A DNA stretch of 64,000 nt from an uncultured Mollicutes bacterium (GCA_900540395.1 UQFQ01000003.1:1-64000); one strand, 5' to 3'; shown: positions 36,370-45,423, numbered from the stretch's first letter. Made by a program: numbers and translations. Notes: generated by a model from the sequence alone, not told the origin.

Positions 36370-38781
36370 CTATTTAGCAAATTTAAGAATTTCAGGAAGT
36401 GAAGACAAAATTAATGGAGCTTCATTGTGATTATTTCTAGAGAAAGCAACTAAAGTTGGAGCACTAGAAATATGATATTTATCAACTAAATCTCCTCTAG
36501 TTGTTGCATCAATAGTTGTGTATTTAATTCCATGTTGGTCAAAGTATCTTTTAGCAACTTTACAATTTGGACAAGTTGGAGTTGTGAATAATACAAGTTC
36601 CATTTCACTCTTATCAAAATTTGTTGGAATTACATTCTCTTCTTTGACTTCTTCATGCTTTTGGCATTCACATTCTCCAGCATGGATTCCATCAACTTTA
36701 GGATCAAATTTAGAATTTAAAACGTTATATGTTTTTCTTTCTTTGTATTCCTCAAGCTTACCATCATTCCAGTTTTGAACTGGTCTATAGTAACCAGTGA
36801 TTCTAGAATAAACTTCTGTTTTTTGACCACATTTTGGACAAATGAAGTGTTCTCCAGCAATATAACCGTGTTCTTTACAAACAGAATATGTTGGAGACAT
36901 TGTGTAATATGGTAAACGATAATTTTCAGCAATTTTTCTTACAAGATTTGCTGCCGCTTTCCAATCAGGTAATTTCTCTCCAAGGAATGCATGGAAGACT
37001 GTGCCACTTGTATATAAAGTTTGGAGTCTATCTTGAACATCTAATGCGGAGAAAATATCATCGGTATATCCTACTGGCAAGTGAGATGAGTTAGTATAAT
37101 ATGGGGTTTTTCCATTTTCACTTGCAGTAATAATATCTGGATATCTTTCTTTATCGTGTTTTGCTAAACGGTAGCTGGTAGATTCAGCTGGAGTAGCTTC
37201 AAGGTTGTATAAATCGCCATATTCTTCTTGATATTTAACAAGTCTATCTCTCATGTAATTTAATACTTCAACAGCGAAATCTTGTGTTTCTTTGTGAGTT
37301 AAATCTTTTCTTAACCAATTAGCATTAAGTCCAACTTCATTCATGCCAACAAGACCAATTGTTGAGAAATGGTTTTTGAATGATCCTAAATAATGTTTTG
37401 TATATGGATATAAACCGTCATCTAATAACTTAGAGATCACTTTTCTCTTAATAGAAAGTGATCTAGCACTTACATCCATCATATGATCTAAACGAGCATA
37501 GAAATCTTCTTTATCTTTTGCAAGGTAAGCAATACGTGGAAGGTTAATTGTTACAACTCCAATTGAACCAGTTGATTCGCCACTACCAAAGTAACCGCCA
37601 CTCTTCTTTCTAAGTTCTCTTAAATCAAGTCTTAAACGGCAACACATACTTCTAATGTCGCTTGGTTTCATATCACTGTTAACATAGTTTGAGAAGTATG
37701 GTGTACCATATTTTGCTGTCATTTCGAATAAGAGCTTATTGTTTTCAGTTTCACTCCAATCGAAATCTTTAGTAATTGAATAGGTTGGGATTGGATATTG
37801 GAAGCCTCTGCCATTAGCATCACCTTCAATCATAGTTTCGATAAATGCTTTGTTAACCATATCCATTTCTTTCTTACAGTCTTTATATTTAAAGTCCATA
37901 AGTTTTCCACCAACGATACAGTTTTGTTCAGCAAGATCTTCTGGGACAACCCAATCTAAAGTAATGTTTGTAAATGGTGCTTGAGTACCCCAACGTGCTG
38001 GAATATTGCAACCATAAACAAATGATTCGATACATTTTTTAACTTCTTCGTAAGATAAGTTATCAACTTTGACAAATGGAGCAAGGTAAGTATCAAAAGA
38101 AGAGAATGCTTGTGCGCCTGCCCATTCATTTTGCATGATGCCAAGGAAGTTGACCATTTGATTACATAAAACAGATAAATGTTTTGCTGGAGCACTAGTA
38201 ATTTTTCCGCTTACTCCACCTAAACCTTCTGTAATAAGTTGCTTTAAACTCCATCCTGCGCAATATCCACTTAACATACTTAAATCATGTAAATGAATAT
38301 CTGCATTACGATGAGCGTTAGCGATTTCTTCATCATAAACTTCACTTAACCAATAATTGGCAGTAATAGCTCCACTGTTTGAGAGAATTAAACCACCAAT
38401 TGAGTAAGTAACTGTCGAATTTTCTTTAACACGCCAGTCATTAACGTGAATATAATTATCAACAATCTTTTTATAATCCAAAAGTGTATTGGTGTTTCTT
38501 AATTTTTCGTGGTTTTTACGATAAAGAATGTAGCTTTTTGCAACATCAGTAAACCCAGTCTCCATTAAAGTTTGTTCAACGCAATCTTGAATATCTTCAA
38601 CGGAAATTGCATCATTGCTAATCTTCGAATCAAACTTAGAAGTAACAGAAAGTGCTAATAAATTGATTTGGCTTTCATCGTATTTTCTATCAACTGATTT
38701 AAAAGCTTTTGTGATAGCCTTAGTAATCTTTGAAATGTCGAATAAAACTTTGCTTCCATCTCTTTTAATAACTTTGTACAT
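36370..38781 (-). CDS. nrdD: Class III ribonucleotide reductase with fused C-terminal redoxin domain
   Basis: 803 residues. Oxygen-sensitive reduction of ribonucleoside triphosphates. Residues 1-90 are the ATP-cone; the barrel follows; a zinc-binding CPKC lies near 645 and the glycyl-radical motif RITGYYRPVQNWNDGK near 660, with the radical Gly at about 663. Most homologues end soon after. Here about 70 residues follow, with the active site TPTCPNCKVAK (Cys near 737 and 740) and SAPTLVAF: a glutaredoxin/thioredoxin fold. The fusion suggests a redoxin-dependent rather than formate-dependent enzyme. It lies 8 bases after nrdG. Confidence 0.95.
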   Translation of the reverse strand: MYKVIKRDGSKVLFDISKITKAITKAFKSVDRKYDESQINLLALSVTSKFDSKISNDAISVEDIQDCVEQTLMETGFTDVAKSYILYRKNHEKLRNTNTLLDYKKIVDNYIHVNDWRVKENSTVTYSIGGLILSNSGAITANYWLSEVYDEEIANAHRNADIHLHDLSMLSGYCAGWSLKQLITEGLGGVSGKITSAPAKHLSVLCNQMVNFLGIMQNEWAGAQAFSSFDTYLAPFVKVDNLSYEEVKKCIESFVYGCNIPARWGTQAPFTNITLDWVVPEDLAEQNCIVGGKLMDFKYKDCKKEMDMVNKAFIETMIEGDANGRGFQYPIPTYSITKDFDWSETENNKLLFEMTAKYGTPYFSNYVNSDMKPSDIRSMCCRLRLDLRELRKKSGGYFGSGESTGSIGVVTINLPRIAYLAKDKEDFYARLDHMMDVSARSLSIKRKVISKLLDDGLYPYTKHYLGSFKNHFSTIGLVGMNEVGLNANWLRKDLTHKETQDFAVEVLNYMRDRLVKYQEEYGDLYNLEATPAESTSYRLAKHDKERYPDIITASENGKTPYYTNSSHLPVGYTDDIFSALDVQDRLQTLYTSGTVFHAFLGEKLPDWKAAANLVRKIAENYRLPYYTMSPTYSVCKEHGYIAGEHFICPKCGQKTEVYSRITGYYRPVQNWNDGKLEEYKERKTYNVLNSKFDPKVDGIHAGECECQKHEEVKEENVIPTNFDKSEMELVLFTTPTCPNCKVAKRYFDQHGIKYTTIDATTRGDLVDKYHISSAPTLVAFSRNNHNEAPLILSSLPEILKFAK

Positions 38782-38789
38782 AATTTTCC

Positions 38790-39485
38790 CTATTCAATGC
38801 CTCTTAATTCGGCTCTGATCCCTTCTTCTTCTAATAAACGAACAAAGTGCATCATCTCATCAAAAGTATAGCCATGAAACCCTCTTTGAATACAAGTATC
38901 ACTATCTCGATATTCTTGAAGGTAATAAGTCTTAACACCTTTAATTAATTTTGCAATTTGTTTAAAGTCATCTTCCTTATGAAATTCTTTAATTACGGTA
39001 GTTCTGAATTCATATGGAATTTTATTTTCTTTTAAAATTTCTATCGAAGATAATATATTTTCAATCTTCAAGGCTTTGACTCCGCAAGTTAATGGATATT
39101 TTTCAAGCGAATTCTTAATATCCATCGCTACATAGTCAAGTAAGGAGAGGTCGATCAACTCTTTTAAAATTTTTGGATTATAACCATTAGTATCAAGTTT
39201 TACCTTAAATCCTAATTCTTTAATCTTTTGAATAAAATCTTTTAAATCGCTTTGGAGAGTTGGTTCACCACCCGTTACGCAAACCCCATCAATAATGCCT
39301 TTTCTACTTTTGAGGTAATTAAATACTTCTTCCTCATCAATCTCTTCAACATTTATGAGATCAGTTACTAAAGATGCATTTTGACAAAAAGGACATCTAA
39401 ACTGGCAACCTGGAAGAAACAATGTACAAGCAACAAGGTTAGGAAAATCTAGTAATGTTAACTTTTGTAATCCACTAATTCTCAT
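38790..39485 (-). CDS. nrdG: Anaerobic ribonucleotide reductase activating protein
   Basis: 231 residues from the chosen start. Radical SAM enzyme that makes the glycyl radical of NrdD. The cluster motif is CQFRCPFC near residue 26, with TGGEPTL near 73 for SAM binding. The frame continues 10 codons upstream to 39515, but homologues begin with the RISGLQKLTLLDFP block, so 39485 is preferred; neither start has a Shine-Dalgarno at good spacing. The order nrdG then nrdD is the reverse of the common arrangement. Confidence 0.92.
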   Translation of the reverse strand: MRISGLQKLTLLDFPNLVACTLFLPGCQFRCPFCQNASLVTDLINVEEIDEEEVFNYLKSRKGIIDGVCVTGGEPTLQSDLKDFIQKIKELGFKVKLDTNGYNPKILKELIDLSLLDYVAMDIKNSLEKYPLTCGVKALKIENILSSIEILKENKIPYEFRTTVIKEFHKEDDFKQIAKLIKGVKTYYLQEYRDSDTCIQRGFHGYTFDEMMHFVRLLEEEGIRAELRGIE

Positions 39486-39589
39486 CGTTTGTCGGTATAT
39501 ATTTTCTCCGCTCATTAATAGTAAGATTCAAAAGGTTTTTTTACAATTGAGAAAATTGGTCAAAAATCAAAAACGGAAGAATTAGTAGA

Positions 39590-39740
39590 TTTCTAGTAGA
39601 TAAATTTTTTCGTTATTTACAAAGTCAAAAAACCTTGCAAATCTTCAATAAATGGAGCCTCTAGCCTACTTTCATGACTATTTAAATACTAGTTAACTAC
39701 TAATATCTATTAAATTGTCCAAATATCGTTAAGTATCTAC
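39590..39740. repeat. AT-rich gap with CTACTA/TAGTAG repeats, left flank of the esterase pair
   Basis: The gap 39486-39825 holds repeated TAGTAG/CTACTA words: ATTAGTAGATTTCTAGTAGA at about 39590 and ACTAGTTAACTACTAATATC at about 39689, followed by TATTAAAT. A related block lies at 41500-41580. A 7-bp hairpin TCTTGAT/ATCAAGA occupies 39744-39767. No gene is seen. The nrdG promoter must also lie near its left end. Confidence 0.5.
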
Positions 39741-39785
39741 TTTTCTTGATGGTTGGTTCTATCAAGATAAGATTCATTTACTTTT

Positions 39786-39817
39786 TAAAAAGGTTCTGAG
39801 TTTTCCCCAAAACCTTT
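39786..39817 (-). terminator. Terminator of the esterase/membrane protein pair
   Basis: AAAGGTT pairs with AACCTTT, with an inner TTTT/AAAA stem; a short T-run follows on the minus strand. It lies 9 bases past the membrane-protein stop. Confidence 0.7.
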
Positions 39818-39825
39818 CAATAAAT

Positions 39826-40617
39826 TTATTTCGCCTCGCTTACTACTGCTTTGTCTTTTGAATAATAATCAATGAAATTATCTTGCTTACTTAAATCATC
39901 TTTAAATCGTTTACTTACCGCGAGATAAATTAAATACATATAAGGTAAACCAAGATTCGTTTCAATAATACTATTAACTAATAATGTCATGATTGAATTT
40001 TCGTTCATAGGTCTTATTTGATTAACAAGTAAAGCAAATTCCCAACAGAATTGAACACTAATTCCGATGAGATTTAAAGCAAGTATATTAACCACTTTCT
40101 TCTTGTTTACAAGGTTATAAATAATTAAACCAAGATAACCCACAACAAGAATTATTGCCATTGCTCCATGATATTGTGTGGTTGTTCTAAATGTCTGAAT
40201 ATCATTTGGCCCTCCAAACGAAGATATTGAAGGAGCTACAAGCCACCACCCAACAATCAATATCAAATATTCTTTTAGATATTTATCTTTTCTTAAGCAC
40301 AACCAAATAAAAGCAAAATTAGTAATTCCATAAGACAAAGACATCCAAAGTAATACTAAAGCTGTATAGGCTTCAGTACTTACTCCACCTACTGTAACTA
40401 CTCTTGATGCACTTATAAGGTAAAAATAACCATAATCAACAAGGTAATATAAAACTCCTCCTATAAGTGACCAAATCAAAGTAACATATTTCTTTTGATA
40501 TATTAAAAGCCCTAATAACACAACTAAGAAAATAGAATCCAAAATTATATATAGAAGATTAAAGTTTCTAGTTGGTGTTATTCCTTCTAAACTTTGAGCT
40601 AAATTAATAAATGTCAT
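39826..40617 (-). CDS. Multi-pass membrane protein, family not recognised
   Basis: 263 residues from the ATG at 40617. About seven hydrophobic helices from residue 20 to 245, with short loops and a charged C-terminal tail of about 25 residues. No catalytic motif is clear; VLYYLVDYGYFYL and FGGPNDIQTFR are the most distinctive stretches. The ATG overlaps the esterase TGA as ATGA, so the two are translationally coupled; a TTG 4 codons upstream is less likely. It may anchor or transport what the esterase acts on, which is inference. Confidence 0.75.
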   Translation of the reverse strand: MTFINLAQSLEGITPTRNFNLLYIILDSIFLVVLLGLLIYQKKYVTLIWSLIGGVLYYLVDYGYFYLISASRVVTVGGVSTEAYTALVLLWMSLSYGITNFAFIWLCLRKDKYLKEYLILIVGWWLVAPSISSFGGPNDIQTFRTTTQYHGAMAIILVVGYLGLIIYNLVNKKKVVNILALNLIGISVQFCWEFALLVNQIRPMNENSIMTLLVNSIIETNLGLPYMYLIYLAVSKRFKDDLSKQDNFIDYYSKDKAVVSEAK

Positions 40618-41471
40618 TCGTCTAACCAATAAGATAAAGCATCTGGAAAATATTTTGACCAGGCAGATTCATGATGTTTCATTCTTGAATCATAAACGAG
40701 ACGAGCTTGGTCGTCTTTAAATCCTTTTCTTCTTAAATATTTAAAGGTATAAAATGTTAAATCTTCAAAGCGGCGTTCAAAATCTTGTCCACCACAATAA
40801 AAATAAAATCTTCCATACTCTTCGTTATCAAATTTAGTCTTTTGAAGCTTTTTCTTAAAGAAATCCTTTTGATAAACTAAAAAAGCTGGTGAGAAGCAAA
40901 GAGAATAGCTAATTTCTTCTTTATATTTCATACCCATATAAAAAGCCATTAAGCCTCCCATTGATGAACCACCAATTGCCGTATTTAAATAGTCTGATAA
41001 AGTAAAGAAAGTTTCATCAATCAAAGGTTTTAAGAAATTCATTATCGAATCAGCTAAATCTTCAGCATAGCCAAGTTCAGTATTCTCATCATAATAGGAA
41101 ATATGATCGCTATGAGGAGTCATTTCAAGAGTTCTATCTATATCTTTTTTGGCACTATCAATACCAACAACGATGCAAGCTTCTTTACCCTTCTTTACTC
41201 TTTTTTCAATCGCTTCATCTACATGCCATTCGCCAACATAAGATGTATAGTCATCAAAAAGATTTTTCCCATCCATCATATACATTACTGCAAAGCGATT
41301 ATCGGGATTCTCAAAATCATAATTACTAGGAAGGTATACTCTTACTAATCTTTTTCTGTCTACATTTGGAACATCAAACTCTAATTCAGCGGTATATAAA
41401 AATCCTTTAGAGATGGTGTTTGGCCTTTTCTTGTATAACTCAAAAGGCCCAATTTTTAATAAAGGTTTCAT
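40614..41471 (-). CDS. Putative esterase, alpha/beta hydrolase (esterase D / enterochelin esterase-like)
   Basis: 285 residues. The nucleophile elbow is GGSSMGG with Ser170; VYLPSNYDFENP near 46 and MMDGKNLFDD near 65 are typical of the PF00756 esterase group; the late His is in MKHHESAW. Family members hydrolyse siderophore esters, acyl-glutathione or feruloyl esters. No signal peptide. The TATAAT ends 7 bases before the ATG and there is no Shine-Dalgarno, so it is probably leaderless. First gene of a two-gene operon with a membrane protein. Confidence 0.85.
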   Translation of the reverse strand: MKPLLKIGPFELYKKRPNTISKGFLYTAELEFDVPNVDRKRLVRVYLPSNYDFENPDNRFAVMYMMDGKNLFDDYTSYVGEWHVDEAIEKRVKKGKEACIVVGIDSAKKDIDRTLEMTPHSDHISYYDENTELGYAEDLADSIMNFLKPLIDETFFTLSDYLNTAIGGSSMGGLMAFYMGMKYKEEISYSLCFSPAFLVYQKDFFKKKLQKTKFDNEEYGRFYFYCGGQDFERRFEDLTFYTFKYLRRKGFKDDQARLVYDSRMKHHESAWSKYFPDALSYWLDE

Positions 41472-41478
41472 ATTTAAT

Positions 41479-41484
41479 ATTATA
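41479..41484 (-). promoter_or_regulatory. -10 box of the esterase gene, leaderless spacing
   Basis: TATAAT on the minus strand followed by 7 bases and the ATG at 41471. Confidence 0.6.
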
Positions 41485-41499
41485 AATTGTTTAATTAAA

Positions 41500-41580
41500 G
41501 TTTATTAGTAGAATTTGTAACTACTAGTTTAATACAAAATTTACTACTAATTATCTACTTAATATCTACTACTAATGCTA
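41500..41580. repeat. CTACTA repeat block, right flank of the esterase pair
   Basis: Contains ATTAGTAGAATTTGT and, downstream, ACAAAATTTACTACTAAT, an imperfect inverted repeat, then ATCTACTTAATATCTACTAC. The stretch ACTACTAATTATCTACTTAA resembles ACTACTAATATCTATTAAA in the left flank, in the same orientation. It lies upstream of the esterase promoter. Confidence 0.5.
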
Positions 41581-41644
41581 TGAATATACTAATTTATAAG
41601 CAATTCTTATCCTAGACACATTTGTTTCCATAATAATCAAGCAT

Positions 41645-41676
41645 TAAAAAACGCCTAAGTTTTTAGCCTAGGCGTT
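41645..41676 (-). terminator. Terminator of groESL
   Basis: AACGCCTA at 41650-41657 pairs with TAGGCGTT at 41669-41676; on the minus strand a run of T follows. Confidence 0.88.
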
Positions 41677-41699
41677 AAGTTATAATTTAGATTTTTAAT

Positions 41700-43319
41700 C
41701 TAGTAATCTAATTGTCCCGCTCCTTCAGCGTTTTCTTTATCGTCTTTTTTCTTTTCTGAAACACCAGCTTCGGTAGTGATAAATAAAGCACTGATTGAAC
41801 TGGAATTTAAGATAGCACTTCTTGTAACTTTAGTAGGATCAACAATTCCTGCTTCAAACATGTTAACCCATTTTCCAGCTTTAGCATCAAATCCAACACC
41901 TACTTGTTGACGTTTTTGTTTTTCAACAATTACATCTCCATTGTATCCAGCGTTTTCAGCAATTTGATATAAAGGTGCACTTAAAGAATCAAGAACAACT
42001 CTAATACCTTTTTCAATATCAGGATTCTTATCTTTAATCTTATCTTTTAAAGCTTTTTGAGCATCCATTAAAGCTGCTCCACCACCAACGACAATACCTT
42101 CACTTACTGCTGCTTTAGTTGCATTAAGAGCATCTTCAATTCTTAATTTCTTCTCTTTTAATTCACTTTCAGTGGTTGCACCAACTTTAATTACTGCAAC
42201 GCCACCTGATAATTTAGCAGCTCTTTCGTGATATTTTTTCTTATCGAAATCACTCTTACTATTTTCTGCTTGAGCGTTAAGTTCGTTAATTCTAGCATCT
42301 ACAGCTTCTTTATTGCCAGCGCCATCGATAATTGTTGTGTTGTCTTTAGTGATTGTAACTTTCTTAGCTTTACCTAAATCCTCTAAAGTAATATTTTTAA
42401 GTTCCATATTTAGATCTTTAGAATAGAATTTAGCACCAGTTAATATAGCAATATCTTCAAGAATATTCTTTTGTGCATCACCAAATTCAGGAGCCTTAGT
42501 TGCTACGACATTAAATGTTCCTCTTAATTTATTAACAATCAATGTTGATGTAACATCGTTATCAATGTCATCAGCAATAATTAAAAGTGGTTTGTGTTCA
42601 TCGACAACACCTTGTAACACTGGTAAGACATCTTGAATATTATTAAGTTTTTGGTCAGTTACAAGAATATATGCATCTTCAAGTTCAGCTATCATCTTGT
42701 CTCTATCAGTGACCATATATGGTGAAATATAGCCCTTGTCGTATTGTAATCCTTTAACTACTTCTAATTCAGTATCAAAACCTTTTGATTCATCAACTGT
42801 GATAACTCCATTTCTTCCAACTAAATCCATTGCTTTAGCAATTTCATCACCAATTTCAGCACTAGATGAAGAAATTGTTGCAACACTTGCGATGTCTTTA
42901 CTTGTTTCAATGAGTTTTGTGTGTTCAAGTAAGTAATCAGCAACTGCTTTTCCAGCTTTTTCAATACCTTCTCTTAAAAAGACTGGGTTGCTACCTTTAT
43001 TAACATAATCAATTCCCCTATGGATCATTGCTTGAGCTAAGACTGTTGCAGTTGTTGTACCATCACCAGCAATATCATTTGTTTTATTAGCAACTTCGTA
43101 AACGAGTTTTGCTCCCATATTTGCAAAGTTGTCTTCAAGTTCGATTTCTTTAGCAATAGTAACGCCATCGTTTGTAATTAATGGTGAACCATATCCTTTA
43201 TCTAAAACTACATTTCTTCCTTTTGGTCCAAGTGTAATTTTTACAGTATCAGCAAGAACATCGACTCCTTTTTCCATTCTGGCTCTTGCATCTTTTCCAT
43301 ATCTAACAATTTTTGCCAT
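41700..43319 (-). CDS. groEL: 60 kDa chaperonin GroEL
   Basis: 539 residues, normal length. ATP-driven folding chamber with GroES. Visible: LGPKGRNVVLDKGYGSP near 31, DGTTTATVLAQ near 87, the apical region from about 190 to 370, and VVGGGAALMDA near 410. The C-terminus lacks the Gly-Met repeat and ends in acidic AEGAGQLDY. Follows groES by 16 bases and shares its CIRCE-controlled promoter. Confidence 0.98.
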   Translation of the reverse strand: MAKIVRYGKDARARMEKGVDVLADTVKITLGPKGRNVVLDKGYGSPLITNDGVTIAKEIELEDNFANMGAKLVYEVANKTNDIAGDGTTTATVLAQAMIHRGIDYVNKGSNPVFLREGIEKAGKAVADYLLEHTKLIETSKDIASVATISSSSAEIGDEIAKAMDLVGRNGVITVDESKGFDTELEVVKGLQYDKGYISPYMVTDRDKMIAELEDAYILVTDQKLNNIQDVLPVLQGVVDEHKPLLIIADDIDNDVTSTLIVNKLRGTFNVVATKAPEFGDAQKNILEDIAILTGAKFYSKDLNMELKNITLEDLGKAKKVTITKDNTTIIDGAGNKEAVDARINELNAQAENSKSDFDKKKYHERAAKLSGGVAVIKVGATTESELKEKKLRIEDALNATKAAVSEGIVVGGGAALMDAQKALKDKIKDKNPDIEKGIRVVLDSLSAPLYQIAENAGYNGDVIVEKQKRQQVGVGFDAKAGKWVNMFEAGIVDPTKVTRSAILNSSSISALFITTEAGVSEKKKDDKENAEGAGQLDY

Positions 43320-43335
43320 ATTTTTATACCTCTTT

Positions 43336-43599
43336 TTATTTAATTACAGCGAGAATATCTTCATCTTTAATTAAAAGATATTCATCATCGTTTTCTTTAT
43401 AGGATGTAGTTGAATATTCCTTGTAAACTACTTTTGCTCCCTTAACTAGTTCGCTATTTTTGACCTCTTCACCGACTTCGATAATGTTTGCAACATTAGC
43501 GTCGTCTTTCTTAGTTGATGAAAGAATAATTGAACCAACTTTCTTTTCTTCAACTTTTTCCTTTTTTAATACAACATAATTTTTTAATGGTTTTATCAT
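43336..43599 (-). CDS. groES: 10 kDa co-chaperonin GroES
   Basis: 87 residues from the ATG at 43599. Short but with the family ends: IKPLKNYVVLKKEK at the start and KVVYKEYSTTSYKENDDEYLLIKDEDILAVIK split over the last 35 residues. The mobile loop is short (GSIILSSTKKDD). The frame runs 18 codons further upstream, but GGAGGT is 9 bases before this ATG and homologues start here. First gene of the HrcA-type heat-shock operon. Confidence 0.94.
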   Translation of the reverse strand: MIKPLKNYVVLKKEKVEEKKVGSIILSSTKKDDANVANIIEVGEEVKNSELVKGAKVVYKEYSTTSYKENDDEYLLIKDEDILAVIK

Positions 43600-43625
43600 A
43601 GGTTTTTTACCTCCACGCAATAAAT

Positions 43626-43653
43626 ATTGTAAATCAGATTTTAGCAATTGCAA
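43626..43653 (-). promoter_or_regulatory. Promoter of groESL
   Basis: On the minus strand TTGCAA (43653-43648), 16-base spacer, TACAAT (43631-43626), then about 20 bases to the GGAGGT. The -35 lies inside the CIRCE element. Confidence 0.6.
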
Positions 43654-43667
43654 GAGGCGAGTGCTAA
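43641..43667 (-). promoter_or_regulatory. CIRCE element (HrcA operator)
   Basis: TTAGCAATT, nine bases, GAGTGCTAA. The right arm matches the CIRCE consensus TTAGCACTC-N9-GAGTGCTAA exactly; the left arm differs at two positions. Overlaps the -35 of groESL, so HrcA would block polymerase. hrcA itself is not in the window. Confidence 0.88.
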
Positions 43668-43692
43668 TTTTCTTAAAATTGTTTTAGCTCAG

Positions 43693-43721
43693 AAAAAAAG
43701 CAACCTATAAACAAGGTTGCC
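43693..43721 (-). terminator. Terminator of the PHP gene
   Basis: GCAACC and GGTTGC arms with an AT loop; seven T follow on the minus strand. Lies 12 bases past the PHP stop. Confidence 0.85.
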
Positions 43722-43732
43722 ATTAATTCGTT

Positions 43733-44554
43733 CTATTTAATCTTTTTAAACTCTAGTTCTTTTAAAATATCATTGTCAGACAAGTTCAAATCCTTTAAAA
43801 ATTTAGAAAAGTAATTATAATCGATTCGATCAAAGTCCCAAGGAGCATGAGCATCTACTCCAAAAATTAACTTATTTTTATGTTTAACAGCTTTCTTAAA
43901 GAATATTTCACTTGGATAATGGAAACAACATCTTTTAATAGCTGCAAACTTGTTATTGGTTTCCCCATTTATATTTATCTCTAAAGGAACTTCATATTTA
44001 TTCGCTGCATCACATATTTCATCCATCAAGTTCTCAACTTTTGGACTTATATGTTGAAAGCCATTTAACAAAAGATCAGGATGGCATACATAACTGAGAT
44101 ATCCTCTACTTATTCCTTTTATTAAATCTCTTGTATATCTTTCAAACCCTTCTTCATCATCAATTTTTTGTGTATAAAAATGAGGGTTTCCTTCTTTATC
44201 ATAGATACAATGTTGTCCTAGAATTAAATAGTCTAAATGATGGTCGTTTAACAGTTCTTTATAGTATTCATCTCTATCTTCGATATATTCAATTTCTAGA
44301 CCAACAAAAATATTAATTTTATCTTTATATTTCTCTTTTAATTTATTAATCGAGGAAATATAGTCAGGGAAAGCTTTATCAAAATCCATTCTCATTGATG
44401 GATGATGCACTCCTTTAAAAGGAGCATGATCAGAAAAACCGAGATTTTTATAACCAAGTGAAATTGCTTTTAAAACATAGTCTTCATCAGGGTTATCTAA
44501 AGCGTGACCGCATCTAAAAGTATGTGTGTGATAATTCGAAATAAGTTTTTTCAT
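43733..44554 (-). CDS. PHP-domain phosphatase, histidinol-phosphatase HisK-like
   Basis: 273 residues. The metal motifs are present in order: NYHTHTFRCGHA near residue 8, SDHAP near 42, GLEIEY near 85, GQHC near 113, CHPD near 160, and GVDAHAPW near 240. These hold a trinuclear metal site for phosphoester cleavage. Histidinol phosphatase (HisK/HisJ) is the usual label, but no other histidine gene is seen, so another phosphate ester is possible. The TATAAT ends 7 bases before the ATG: leaderless. Confidence 0.87.
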   Translation of the reverse strand: MKKLISNYHTHTFRCGHALDNPDEDYVLKAISLGYKNLGFSDHAPFKGVHHPSMRMDFDKAFPDYISSINKLKEKYKDKINIFVGLEIEYIEDRDEYYKELLNDHHLDYLILGQHCIYDKEGNPHFYTQKIDDEEGFERYTRDLIKGISRGYLSYVCHPDLLLNGFQHISPKVENLMDEICDAANKYEVPLEININGETNNKFAAIKRCCFHYPSEIFFKKAVKHKNKLIFGVDAHAPWDFDRIDYNYFSKFLKDLNLSDNDILKELEFKKIK

Positions 44555-44561
44555 GCCTTGA

Positions 44562-44567
44562 ATTATA
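44562..44567 (-). promoter_or_regulatory. -10 box of the PHP gene, leaderless spacing
   Basis: TATAAT on the minus strand, 7 bases before the ATG. Confidence 0.6.
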
Positions 44568-44631
44568 TATTTTTTATTTAATAAAGTTAATTACAAAATA
44601 AGCTTACTGATAGAAGAAAATCTAAGCAAAA

Positions 44632-45348
44632 TTATAAAACGTATAAATATACACTTAAGAATTGTAAAACAATACCTGCAGAAACAAAGAAATGGAAAAC
44701 AGTATGCCGCCAAACACTATGCTTTTTTCCAATACCATATAAAATAGCACCAACAGAAAAAGATATTCCGCCAACTAATAATAATAAAAATCCGACAAGT
44801 CCTAGAGCGTTATATAATTCCATAAAATTGAGAATAATCATCCAACCAGCACAAATATAAATTGCCATGGATAATCCACCAAACTTTTTGATATTAACTG
44901 AGTTCATGGTTATGCCTAAAGCAATTAACGCCCAAACGATAGCAAAAATTAAATAACCGCTCCATTCGGTTCCACTAATTCCCCAAAGAGGAAGATTTCT
45001 CATAGTAATTAAACAATATGGAGTATATGTTCCAGCTACTAAGAAGAAAACAAAGTCATGATCTAAAACTCTTAAGACTCTTTTCCCATTATTTTTTGCA
45101 AGAGCATGATATATACAAGAAATAGTCATGCAAACAATAATTGCAAAACCATAAATCGCACAACTTACATAAGCAAAAGGATCGTTAACTTCTATATGAA
45201 GTCCATTTGGTGTATAAACTCCACCAATTTTACACATCATTAAAATAAAGGCGATAATCCCAAATATGCCAGTTAATCCATGACTTATCGAATTCCAAAG
45301 TTCATGTGAAAGTCTATAGTTAGGTAACTCAATATCTCTAACAGCCAT
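44632..45348 (-). CDS. Hemolysin III / PAQR-family membrane protein
   Basis: 238 residues, seven helices. Family marks: LSHELWNSISHGL near residue 13, IYHALAKNNGKRVLRVLDH near 83-101 and SVWRHTVFHFF near 212, which carry the zinc-binding Ser, His, Asp residues of the PAQR/HlyIII fold. Bacterial members have been linked to membrane homeostasis; adiponectin receptor relatives are ceramidases. The hemolysin name is historical. The TATAAT ends 6 bases before the ATG: leaderless. Its ORF stands alone. Confidence 0.92.
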   Translation of the reverse strand: MAVRDIELPNYRLSHELWNSISHGLTGIFGIIAFILMMCKIGGVYTPNGLHIEVNDPFAYVSCAIYGFAIIVCMTISCIYHALAKNNGKRVLRVLDHDFVFFLVAGTYTPYCLITMRNLPLWGISGTEWSGYLIFAIVWALIALGITMNSVNIKKFGGLSMAIYICAGWMIILNFMELYNALGLVGFLLLLVGGISFSVGAILYGIGKKHSVWRHTVFHFFVSAGIVLQFLSVYLYVL

Positions 45349-45354
45349 GGATTA

Positions 45355-45360
45355 ATTATA
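45355..45360 (-). promoter_or_regulatory. -10 box of the hemolysin III gene, leaderless spacing
   Basis: TATAAT on the minus strand, 6 bases before the ATG. Confidence 0.6.
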
Positions 45361-45423
45361 AATATAAATATGTTAAAAAATAAAGTAATTTAGTAAAAAA
45401 CCGTGGTAATCTAAACTATTTTT

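Noticed and set aside
39590..41580. Replication origin with DnaA-trio-like TAGTAG repeats
   Set aside because: No DnaA-box cluster, no dnaA or dnaN nearby, and the words occur on both strands around a two-gene operon.
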